Origin: CAYMKL01 sp964390805
Lineage (GTDB): Bacteria; Chloroflexota; Anaerolineae; VGOG01
DNA: 24,594 nucleotides
Assembly (NCBI GenBank): GCA_964390805.1
Contig: CAYMKL010000104.1
Coordinates: 1 to 24,594, forward strand
Direction of reading: 5' to 3'
Made by a program: the position numbers and the translations under genes. Positions 6,982-13,596 of the stretch are shown one piece after another. The first letter of the stretch is position 1. Every line of letters starts with the position of its first letter. The notes under the pieces are model-generated. The model worked only from the letters and a program-made list of their open reading frames with translations. It had not been told where the DNA came from and searched no databases.

Positions 6982-8148
6982 ATGGACTTCACGTTCCCCA
7001 AAGAATATCAACTTTTCCGTCGGATGGTGCGCGGCTTTGCTGAGAACGAAGTGCGCCCTTTGGCCCAGAAGCTAGACCGCGAGCATCGCGTTCCCTTCGA
7101 GACCATCGAGAAGGCAGCCAAGCTGGGCCTGATGGGCGTGCCCTTCCCCCAGAAGTACGGAGGGGTCGGGGCAGGCGAGACGGGCTACTGCATCCTGATG
7201 GAGGAGATTAACAAGGCCTGTGCCTCAACAGCCACGGTCATCGGCGCCCACACCGGAATCGGGGCCATGGCCATCTACCTTGACGGTACTGAGGAGCAGA
7301 AACAGAAGTACCTGGTTCCCCTGGCCCGGGGTGAGAAGATCGCCGCCTTTGCCCTCACCGAGCCTGGGGCCGGCTCCGACGCCGCAGCCATCACCACCAG
7401 GGCCGTGCGCGACGGCGATTACTACGTCCTCAATGGCACCAAGACCTTCATCACCAATGGCGGCCACGCCGACATCATCAGCGTCATGGCGGTCACCGAT
7501 CCCTCCCTGGGAGCCCGGGGAGGGGTAACAGCCTTCATCGTGGAAAAGGAGTTCCCCGGCTTCAAGGTGGGCACTTCGGAGAACAAGATGGGCATTCGGG
7601 GCAGCAACACGGCCGAGCTGATCTTCGAGGACTGCCGCGTGCCCAAGGAGAACGTGCTGGGCCAGTTCGGAGCCGGCTTCATCACCTTCATGAAGACCCT
7701 GGACATAGGGCGCATTAGCCTGGGGGCCGGCTGCCTGGGAGGGGCGGATGCCTGCCTGGAGGCCAGCATCGAGTGGGCCAAGACTCGCCAGCAATTCGGC
7801 GCTCCCATAGCCCATAAGCAATCGGTGCATTTTGTGATTGCCGACATGGCCACCGAGATCGAGGCCCTGCGCTCTCTGGTCTATCGCACCGCTTGGTTGG
7901 TGGACACCGGTCAGCCCTTCACCAAGGAAGCGGCCATGTGCAAGCTATACGGCTCCGAGGTGATCCATCGCTGTATTGACAAGACCCTTCAGATCCACGG
8001 CGGGCTGGGCTACAGTCGCGACTTCTGGGTCGAACGCGCCTTCCGCGACCAACGCATCACCGAGATTTTCGAGGGCACCAGCGAGATCCAGCGAATCGTC
8101 ATCGCCAGTAACATTTTCCGGCCAGAGGGAGTGCGTGTCGGCGCGTAG
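6982..8148 (+). CDS. Acyl-CoA dehydrogenase (second of two)
   Basis: This 388-aa paralogue of the preceding gene has the same architecture: ALTEPGAGSDAAA signature, helical C-terminal domain and IFEGTSEIQR with catalytic base E364. It opens MDFTFPKEYQLF after AGGAGGG, 4 nt before the ATG; an upstream in-frame TTG at 6946 lies inside the inverted repeat and is not credible. Tandem non-identical copies most likely divide the substrate range by chain length or branching and share the Etf encoded next. The pair is diverged enough along its length that this is an old duplication, not an assembly artefact. Confidence 0.95.
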   Translation: MDFTFPKEYQLFRRMVRGFAENEVRPLAQKLDREHRVPFETIEKAAKLGLMGVPFPQKYGGVGAGETGYCILMEEINKACASTATVIGAHTGIGAMAIYLDGTEEQKQKYLVPLARGEKIAAFALTEPGAGSDAAAITTRAVRDGDYYVLNGTKTFITNGGHADIISVMAVTDPSLGARGGVTAFIVEKEFPGFKVGTSENKMGIRGSNTAELIFEDCRVPKENVLGQFGAGFITFMKTLDIGRISLGAGCLGGADACLEASIEWAKTRQQFGAPIAHKQSVHFVIADMATEIEALRSLVYRTAWLVDTGQPFTKEAAMCKLYGSEVIHRCIDKTLQIHGGLGYSRDFWVERAFRDQRITEIFEGTSEIQRIVIASNIFRPEGVRVGA

Positions 8149-8182
8149 GAGCAAGGGAACAGGAAAACGGTTAGCCGTAGCA

Positions 8183-8252
8183 GTAAAACGTGAAACGTGA
8201 AACGTAAGACCACACGAGGCAAGTCATCACGTTTTACGCATCACGTTTCACG
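8183..8252. repeat. Intergenic inverted repeat, 'AAACGTGA' family
   Basis: The left arm is tandem AAACGTGA words (8183-8206). GTAAAACGTGA at 8183-8193 pairs with 8227-8237, and CGTGAAACGTGA at 8189-8200 pairs with 8241-8252, so two alternative stems can form. It ends just before the etfB ribosome site. Loose copies of the same word recur at 12731-12755 and 13556-13586. Confidence 0.85.
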
Positions 8253-8270
8253 CGATTGGAGGAATCAACT

Positions 8271-9053
8271 ATGCGCATCATTGTCACTATAAAGCAAATC
8301 CTAGACCCCGCCGGCTTCACCGTCCACCGGCGACTGGAGAGGGTCTTCATCAACCGAGAGAACTACATCATCAACCCCAACGACAAGAACGCCCTGGAGA
8401 CGGCTTTGCGACTGAAAGACACCCATGGCGCCGAGGTCATCGCCCTCAGCCTGGGGGAGCCCAGAGTTGATGACGCGCTGCGGGAAGCTCTGGCCATGGG
8501 GGCTGACCAGGCGTTTCTGCTAACGGGCACGCCCGATGAGGCCCTCGCCGAGGCGGACGCCGCCACCGCTGCGCTGATCCTGGGACAGGCCATCGAGAGA
8601 ATCGGCGGCTATGACCTGATCCTGACTGGTCAGCGAGCCCTGGATACCGGCGCCAGCCAGATAGGCCCCCGCCTGGCCGAGTACCTGGGCCTGCCGCAGG
8701 TGCTGGGAGTCCGCGAGGTGTCCGGCCTGGACAATGGGAAGCTGAGGGCCAAACGCAACTGGAAAGAGGGCTACGCCGAGGTCGAAGTCGGCCTGCCTGC
8801 GCTGCTCAGCATCGCTCCCCAGGCCAACCAGCCCCGCTATCCGCACGGAGCGCGCATCATGAACGCCTATCGCCAGTGGGAAGTCACCACTTGGAATCTG
8901 GCCGACCTGGGCCTGACCGAAGAGGAGCTCAGCCCCCTGATCGGTCTCCAGCGCAAGGCCTTCCCCCCGGAGCAAACGTTGGGGGAGCTCATAACAGGTG
9001 CGCCTAATGAGGCGGCGAGGGAACTGGCACATATTCTAAAAGCTAGAAGCTGA
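8271..9053 (+). CDS. etfB: Electron transfer flavoprotein beta subunit
   Basis: The 260-aa product is the small subunit of the Etf heterodimer, which takes electrons from the acyl-CoA dehydrogenases encoded upstream. It has the typical opening (MRIIVTIKQILDP), the INPNDKNALETALRLKD segment and the AMGADQAFLLT nucleotide-binding strand of the EtfB fold. GGAGG at 8258-8262 lies 8 nt before the ATG; an upstream in-frame TTG (8256) overlaps that ribosome site and is rejected. Whether it binds AMP (simple electron carrier) or NAD/FAD (bifurcating type) cannot be decided by eye. Confidence 0.93.
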   Translation: MRIIVTIKQILDPAGFTVHRRLERVFINRENYIINPNDKNALETALRLKDTHGAEVIALSLGEPRVDDALREALAMGADQAFLLTGTPDEALAEADAATAALILGQAIERIGGYDLILTGQRALDTGASQIGPRLAEYLGLPQVLGVREVSGLDNGKLRAKRNWKEGYAEVEVGLPALLSIAPQANQPRYPHGARIMNAYRQWEVTTWNLADLGLTEEELSPLIGLQRKAFPPEQTLGELITGAPNEAARELAHILKARS

Positions 9054-9059
9054 GGGCAT

Positions 9060-9155
9060 AGAAACCAGGTTTTCCCCTGTCTGAGCAAGCAGATTGTTCT
9101 CTTAGAATCTCCTGGGACACACGAAGGTATCTTGCCAACAAAAAACCTGGTTTCT
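9060..9155. repeat. Long-loop inverted repeat AGAAACCAGGTTTT
   Basis: A 14-bp perfect stem (9060-9073 with 9142-9155) encloses a 68-nt loop in the gap between etfB and etfA. The arm is itself almost palindromic (AAACCAGGTTT / AAACCTGGTTT), so each arm can also fold alone. This is a different design from the tandem-word repeats and looks like the two ends of a small mobile or dispersed repeat. Confidence 0.8.
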
Positions 9156-9181
9156 GATCCCTACCGAGATCGGAGGTTAGA

Positions 9182-10246
9182 ATGGATCTAGAGTATTGGG
9201 AACTTCTTGCGGGGGAAGCAATCGAGGAAGAAGAGGAGATCGCCTATCGGGACATCTGGGTGGTGGCCGAGGCGGAGGATGGCGCTCTGACGCCGGTCAG
9301 CCTGGAGATGGTGGGCAAAGCGCGGGAGTTGGCTGCTGCCCTGGGCGCTTATGTCCAGTCGGTCCTGCTGGGTGAGGGACTGGAGGATCTGGCCCAGGAA
9401 CTGATCCAGCGTGGGGCCGACAGCGTCTACCTGGCCGACGATGGCTTAGCTTCGCACGCTACGCTGGCCGAATATCACCTGGAAACCTATGCCCAGGTGT
9501 TGAGCGATCTTTTCCAGGAGCAGAAGCCAGAGATCATTCTCTTCGGGGTCACCGAATTGGGCCAGGAGTTGGCCCCTCGCCTGGCTCAACGCCTGGGGAC
9601 CGGCCTGATCTCCGATTGTTTGGACCTATCCATTGACGAAACCGAGCGCGTCCTATTGGCCAGGCACCCGGTCTACGGCGGTGAGTACTTCCACGTCAGC
9701 ACCTTCCTGGGAGCCAAACCCCAGATAGCAACGGTGCGCCCCGGCGCCTTCCGCCTCCCCTTCGCCGATGAGTACCGCTACGGCGATGTGGAGGAGATGG
9801 CCGTCAATCTAGAGGGAATCGAGGGCCAGGTCAAGATGCTCAGCGTATCTGCCGAGGAAGCTCAGCCCCAGGTGCCCCTGTCCAAAGCCAGGGTGATCGT
9901 CGCTGGTGGGCGGGGCATGGGGGACGCTGAAGGTTTCGCGCTGGTCGAGGAATTGGCGGAGGCGCTGGGCGGCCAGGTGGCAGGCTCGCGCGGGGCCCTC
10001 GACGAGGGCTGGATCAATAAAGAGCAACTGGTGGGGCTGAGCGAGATCACGGTCAAGCCCGACCTGTACATCGCCTGCGGGATCTCGGGAGACGTACATC
10101 ACTATTTCGCCATGCAGGAATCTAAGTTCGTGGTGGCCATCCACGAGGACCCCGACGCCCCCATCTTCAAGACAGCCAACCTGGGCATCGTGGGCGACCC
10201 CAAGGAGGTCATCCCGCCGCTGCTGGCAGAGTTGGGCGCGCTGTAA
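9182..10246 (+). CDS. etfA: Electron transfer flavoprotein alpha subunit
   Basis: The 354-aa product is the FAD-binding Etf subunit, somewhat longer than the usual 310-330 because of an acidic N-terminal extension (about residues 1-30, with a run of five glutamates). The C-terminal FAD domain is clear: VIVAGGRGMGDAEGF, then SRGALDEGWINKEQ, then LYIACGISGDVHH, then DPDAPIFKTANLGIVGD. The normally well-conserved QVGQTG loop reads Q282-LVGLS-E288, and the usual GISGAxQH is GISGDVHH, so the flavin pocket is divergent. GGAGG sits 5 nt before the ATG. No Etf:quinone oxidoreductase is encoded in the window, so the final acceptor is unknown. Confidence 0.92.
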   Translation: MDLEYWELLAGEAIEEEEEIAYRDIWVVAEAEDGALTPVSLEMVGKARELAAALGAYVQSVLLGEGLEDLAQELIQRGADSVYLADDGLASHATLAEYHLETYAQVLSDLFQEQKPEIILFGVTELGQELAPRLAQRLGTGLISDCLDLSIDETERVLLARHPVYGGEYFHVSTFLGAKPQIATVRPGAFRLPFADEYRYGDVEEMAVNLEGIEGQVKMLSVSAEEAQPQVPLSKARVIVAGGRGMGDAEGFALVEELAEALGGQVAGSRGALDEGWINKEQLVGLSEITVKPDLYIACGISGDVHHYFAMQESKFVVAIHEDPDAPIFKTANLGIVGDPKEVIPPLLAELGAL

Positions 10247-10317
10247 ACGGATTTCCAGAACGGATTGAACGGATACTGGCCGCTTCCAATCCGTTCAATC
10301 TGTTCCCTGAATCCGTT
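10246..10317. repeat. Intergenic inverted repeat, 'ACGGATTGA' family
   Basis: The left arm (10246-10279) holds three ACGGATT words and the right arm (10286-10317) their imperfect reverse complement, about 30 nt per arm. It begins on the etfA stop codon. It differs in word but not in design from the other tandem-word repeats. Confidence 0.8.
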
Positions 10318-10352
10318 GACAGCACCCTGGCCAGCCATTAGCAGACAACCAA

Positions 10353-10390
10353 CGGGTAGATGGACAGAGATTCCATCTACCCGTTTGCTT
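10353..10390 (+). terminator. Terminator-like hairpin after etfA
   Basis: A 12-bp perfect stem (CGGGTAGATGGA at 10353-10364, complement at 10372-10383) with a 7-nt loop is followed by TTTGCTT. The T tract is short and broken, but stem quality and position at the end of the cluster make it the best terminator in the window. Its tail also supplies the -35 box of the next promoter. Confidence 0.7.
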
Positions 10391-10413
10391 ATCTAGTGGG
10401 AATGTGCTATCAT
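10385..10413 (+). promoter_or_regulatory. Sigma-70 type promoter for the second thiolase
   Basis: TTGCTT at 10385-10390 and TATCAT at 10408-10413 are 17 bp apart. The match is moderate. The -35 box overlaps the tail of the preceding terminator hairpin. It would give a leader of about 110 nt before the ATG at 10529, in which I see no further clear signal. Confidence 0.5.
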
Positions 10414-10528
10414 AAGAACGGGCACGCCGCCGTGAACAGGCGGCGCTGGGTTGTGAACCTATCCAGCACCAGCTCTTCCAGGCTGGCGCGCTGTGTGCTA
10501 TCCCTCACCCCTACACCGGAGGCAAAAC

Positions 10529-11752
10529 ATGACAGAAGTCTTCATCGTCGCTGCCACTCGCACTCCCTTTGGTCGCTTCGGTGGGGTACTGAAGGAGATG
10601 ACGGCCGCGGAGCTGGGCGCGGCAGCCATAAGTGAAGCGGTGCGGCGAGCCAGCATAGAAGGCGCGGCTATTAACCACGTGATCCTGGGCAATTGCATGG
10701 GGGCCGCTACGTTGGGCCAGGTGCCAGCGCGCCAGGCGGCTCTCAAGGCCGGCCTCCCCGACAGCGTCCCCGCCATGGCCATCAACACAGCCTGCACCGC
10801 GGCGCTCCAGGCGGCGGGACTGGGCTTCGCTCTCATCCGCCACGGTGAGGCCGAGGTCATCGTCGCTGGCGGGATGGAGAGCATGAGCCAGGCGCCCTAC
10901 ATCCTGCCCCAGGCCCGCTGGGGGTATCGCCTCGGTCATGGGCAGATAGTGGACGCCCTCACCAACGCCCTCACCTGCCCCATTAGCGGGGTGCAGATGG
11001 GCGTCTTCGCCAGCCAGGTGGCCCAAGAGTATGGCATCGGTCGTGAGCAGCAAGACCGCTGGGCGCTGAGCAGCCAGCAACGCTACCAGGCAGCCCAGAC
11101 AGTGGGCAAGTTCAGCGATGAGATCATGCCCGTTGAGGTCAAGACGCGCAAGGGAGAGGTCGTGGTGACCAAGGACGAGCAGCCTCGACCTGACACCACT
11201 TACGAGAAACTGGCCGCTCTGCCGCCGGCTTTCGAGCCCGAGGGAACGGTGACGGCGGGCAACGCGCCGGGCCTCAACGACGGAGCAGCGGCTCTGGTTT
11301 TGATGTCCCGACAGGCAGCTGAAGCCCGTCCTGAGCCCCGTCGAAGGGCGCAGGGCCTGGAGCCGCTGGCACGGATCGTGGCCACAGCCAGTGCTGCCGC
11401 CGCGCCACGATTGATCAACGTGGTGCCCGCTCTGGCAGCCCAAAACGCCCTCCAAAAAGCCGGCCTGGCCGTGGAGGACATTGACCTGTGGGAAATCAAC
11501 GAAGCCTTCGCCGCCGTCACCCTGACCGCCATCGAGATATTGGGCGTGGACCCAGAACTGGTCAACGTCAACGGGGGCTCAGTAGCCATCGGCCACCCGG
11601 TGGGGGCTACGGGGGCGCGCATTCTGATGACCCTGATCTACGAGCTGCGCCGCCGGGGCGGAGGGATGGGCCTGGCGACCATCTGCGGCGCGGGGGCTCA
11701 TGGATATGCGATGATTGTAGAGGCAACCAATAGCCCAATACCCAATAGCTGA
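10529..11752 (+). CDS. Thiolase family protein, divergent active site
   Basis: This 407-aa protein has the thiolase fold with all catalytic residues kept: C89 (NTACTAAL), NEAFA at 324-328, H356 (GHPVG) and C386. Two motifs depart from the norm: the first-cysteine loop reads ACTAAL where most have VCGSGL, and the last reads CGAGAHG where most have CxGGGxG. Residues about 266-277 are an extra arginine/proline-rich loop encoded by the repeat at 11330-11348. GGAGG lies 6 nt before the ATG chosen; an earlier ATG at 10493 has no ribosome site. It lies outside the beta-oxidation transcript and could act on another substrate. Confidence 0.9.
   Translation: MTEVFIVAATRTPFGRFGGVLKEMTAAELGAAAISEAVRRASIEGAAINHVILGNCMGAATLGQVPARQAALKAGLPDSVPAMAINTACTAALQAAGLGFALIRHGEAEVIVAGGMESMSQAPYILPQARWGYRLGHGQIVDALTNALTCPISGVQMGVFASQVAQEYGIGREQQDRWALSSQQRYQAAQTVGKFSDEIMPVEVKTRKGEVVVTKDEQPRPDTTYEKLAALPPAFEPEGTVTAGNAPGLNDGAAALVLMSRQAAEARPEPRRRAQGLEPLARIVATASAAAAPRLINVVPALAAQNALQKAGLAVEDIDLWEINEAFAAVTLTAIEILGVDPELVNVNGGSVAIGHPVGATGARILMTLIYELRRRGGGMGLATICGAGAHGYAMIVEATNSPIPNS
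11330..11348. repeat. 19-nt dispersed repeat inside thiolase gene
   Basis: CCTGAGCCCCGTCGAAGGG lies in frame in the second thiolase and encodes part of a loop (PEPRRRAQ) that the first thiolase lacks. It differs by 2 nt from the copy at 24143-24161. The sequence resembles the CCTGAGC-TGTCGAAGG motif that is widely dispersed between genes of many bacterial genomes. Confidence 0.75.
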
Positions 11753-11765
11753 CATTGGGTATTGG
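11735..11765. repeat. Hairpin CCAATACCCAAT over the thiolase stop
   Basis: A 12-bp perfect stem (11735-11746 with 11754-11765) and 7-nt loop span the thiolase stop at 11750-11752. The left arm continues a run of CCAATA/CCCAATA words that encode the last residues (NSPIPNS), so the repeat has become the C terminus of the protein. No T tract follows, so termination is doubtful. Confidence 0.8.
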
Positions 11766-11783
11766 ATATTGAGGTGTGAGGCC

Positions 11784-12752
11784 ATGTTGGGTTTACAAGA
11801 CATATTAGCCGCCCAGCGCAACCTCAGCGGCCTGATTACCAAGACACCGCTGGAGTATTCTTTTCTGCTGAGCCAGCGGGCGGGGTGCGAGGTCTATCTC
11901 AAGCTGGAGAACTGGCAGAAGACGGGCTCCTTCAAGGTGCGGGGAGCCGTTAACAAGGTCTCCAGCCTGACCGAGGAAGAGAAAACCAGGGGCTTGGTGA
12001 CGGCTTCAGCGGGGAACCACGCTCTCGGTGTAGCCTACGCCGCCCGAGCATTGGGCAACGTGCCGACTACCGTGTTCGTGCCCGTCAACGCTCCTGCTTC
12101 CAAGCTAAAAAAGCTGGAGGAGTTTGATTGCGAAGTTCTCCTCTCAGGAAACAGCTACGATGAGGCTCATCACGCCGCTGAGGCTTTCGAGCGACTTCAC
12201 GGCGCTACCTACGTCCACGCCTACGATGACCCCTTGACCATCGCCGGCCAGGGCACGGTGGGGCTGGAGATCATGGAAGACCTGCCCCAGGCCGAGGCCA
12301 TCCTGGTGCCTGTGGGCGGCGGCGGGCTCATCGCCGGCATAGCTGTGGCTGCCAAAGCGATCAATCCCCAGGTGCGGATCATCGGAGTGCAGCCTGAGGC
12401 GTCGCCGGCGGCCTACCTCTCGCTGCGCGACGGTCGTCCCTACGAGGAGTACGACGCCGCCCCTACCATCGCCGATGGGTTGGCCGGCGGCTTTGGCTGT
12501 CTCCCCTTCGAGATCGCCGCCAACCTCATTGACGAAATCGTCCTGGTAAGCGAGGCAGAGACCCGCACCGCCGTCTTCGCCCTGCTGGAGTTGGCCCAGT
12601 TGGTGGTGGAGGGCTCTGGCGCGGTGGGCATAGCCGCCCTGTTAGCCGGGAAGGTGAACCTGATGGGGCGAAAAGCTGTGGCGGTGTTGACCGGGGCCAA
12701 CATAGACGCCAGCCTTCTTCTCGAGATCATGAGTGAACGAAGTGAAACGTGA
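11784..12752 (+). CDS. Threonine/serine dehydratase-like PLP enzyme
   Basis: This 322-aa fold-type II PLP enzyme fits a catabolic threonine/serine dehydratase, which deaminates L-threonine to 2-oxobutanoate. The PLP lysine is K51 in GSFKVRGA, the phosphate loop is GGGGL at 178-182, and SAGNHALG (75-82) is the substrate/cofactor loop. There is no C-terminal ACT domain, so isoleucine-type feedback control is not expected. Serine racemase and hydroxyectoine-pathway dehydratases look alike and cannot be excluded. The ATG at 11784 has GAGGTG 7 nt upstream. The last seven residues (MSERSET) come from an AACGTGA-type repeat. Confidence 0.88.
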   Translation: MLGLQDILAAQRNLSGLITKTPLEYSFLLSQRAGCEVYLKLENWQKTGSFKVRGAVNKVSSLTEEEKTRGLVTASAGNHALGVAYAARALGNVPTTVFVPVNAPASKLKKLEEFDCEVLLSGNSYDEAHHAAEAFERLHGATYVHAYDDPLTIAGQGTVGLEIMEDLPQAEAILVPVGGGGLIAGIAVAAKAINPQVRIIGVQPEASPAAYLSLRDGRPYEEYDAAPTIADGLAGGFGCLPFEIAANLIDEIVLVSEAETRTAVFALLELAQLVVEGSGAVGIAALLAGKVNLMGRKAVAVLTGANIDASLLLEIMSERSET

Positions 12753-12755
12753 AAG
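12731..12755. repeat. 'AAACGTGA' words at the dehydratase 3' end
   Basis: Three degenerate copies of (A)GTGAAACGTGA-type words form the last codons and stop of the dehydratase and run into the ribosome site of the next gene. They match the arms of the inverted repeat at 8183-8252 but have no complementary arm here. Confidence 0.6.
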
Positions 12756-12767
12756 GAGTGTCAAATC

Positions 12768-13568
12768 ATGGGCAAGTCACCTTTCCCCGGCATGGATCCC
12801 TATCTCGAAGGCGAGCTGTGGCAAGAGTTTCACGACACCCTTGCCCACCAAATACGGGGGCGGTTGTTACCACTGCTGCCTCCTGAATACGTCGCCTTGC
12901 TGAACAAACGTTACGTCATTGAGCGTTCTGGCCCAGGTAGCTTCGGGATAGTGCTGCAGCGGGTCATCTATCCCGACGTTCACGTCGTTCGCCCCCCCAG
13001 CGTTAACGAGGCGGCGCCTGTATATACAATGGTCGCCCCGCCAACGGTTGAACTGGTGAACCCCTTCCCGGTGGAGGTGCCGCTGCTCAGCGTCGAAATC
13101 CGCGACGTGGCTGAGCGTCGCCTGGTCACAGTGATTGAAATCCTGTCGCCCGTCAACAAACACGGAGACGGCTTCCAGGAGTATGTCGACAAACGCACCG
13201 CGCTCCTGCAGACCCGGACTCACTTGCTGGAAATAGACCTGCTGCGGAGCGGAGAGCGAATACCGCTCACCGGCGGCGAATTGCCGCCCGCGTCGTACTA
13301 CGTTTTTCTCAGCCGTTTCACCCGCCGCCCCGTGAGCGAGGTCTGGCCAGTCGGCTTGCGCGAACCGTTGCCCACGGTGCCCATTCCCCTGCTGCCGCCC
13401 GACCCCGACGTGCCCCTCCAATTGCAGGCCGCTATCGAAGCCTGTTTCGAGCTGGTGGGCTACGAAAGATTGCTGGACTACACTCAACCCCCACCGCCGC
13501 CGCCCCTCAGCACCGACGACCTGGCCTGGGTGAGGGGCAGGGTAGAGGAGTGGGGGAGTGAAGCGTGA
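12768..13568 (+). CDS. DUF4058 family protein
   Basis: This 266-aa protein opens with the DUF4058 hallmark SPFPGMDPYLE (residues 4-14). The core strand LVTVIEILSPVNK and the later HLLEIDLLRSGERIP resemble the E-x-K arrangement of PD-(D/E)XK-like folds, but I do not claim nuclease activity. A proline run (PPPPPP) precedes the C-terminal helix. The family is common in Chloroflexota, Cyanobacteria and Planctomycetes and has no settled function that I know of. AAGGAG lies 9 nt before the ATG. It sits between metabolic and signalling genes with short gaps and could belong to either unit. Confidence 0.9.
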   Translation: MGKSPFPGMDPYLEGELWQEFHDTLAHQIRGRLLPLLPPEYVALLNKRYVIERSGPGSFGIVLQRVIYPDVHVVRPPSVNEAAPVYTMVAPPTVELVNPFPVEVPLLSVEIRDVAERRLVTVIEILSPVNKHGDGFQEYVDKRTALLQTRTHLLEIDLLRSGERIPLTGGELPPASYYVFLSRFTRRPVSEVWPVGLREPLPTVPIPLLPPDPDVPLQLQAAIEACFELVGYERLLDYTQPPPPPPLSTDDLAWVRGRVEEWGSEA

Positions 13569-13586
13569 GGACGTGAAACGTGAGGA
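13556..13586. repeat. 'GTGA-CGTGA' words between DUF4058 and kinase genes
   Basis: Tandem AGCGTGAGGACGTGAAACGTGA-like words cover the DUF4058 stop (13566-13568) and the short leader of the kinase gene. They are loose relatives of the 8183-8252 family. An in-frame GTG at 13558 falls inside them. Confidence 0.55.
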
Positions 13587-13596
13587 AGAGAGGCGG

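Noticed and set aside
5674..8270. Upstream TTG starts at 5674, 6946 and 8256
   Set aside because: Each is followed by an ATG with a proper ribosome site and the conserved family N terminus (5713, 6982, 8271). The TTG at 6946 lies in repeat DNA, and the one at 8256 overlaps the ribosome site of etfB.
10360..10635. 91-codon + strand frame upstream of the second thiolase
   Set aside because: It spans the terminator hairpin and promoter and runs into the thiolase in another frame. It has no ribosome site or family resemblance.
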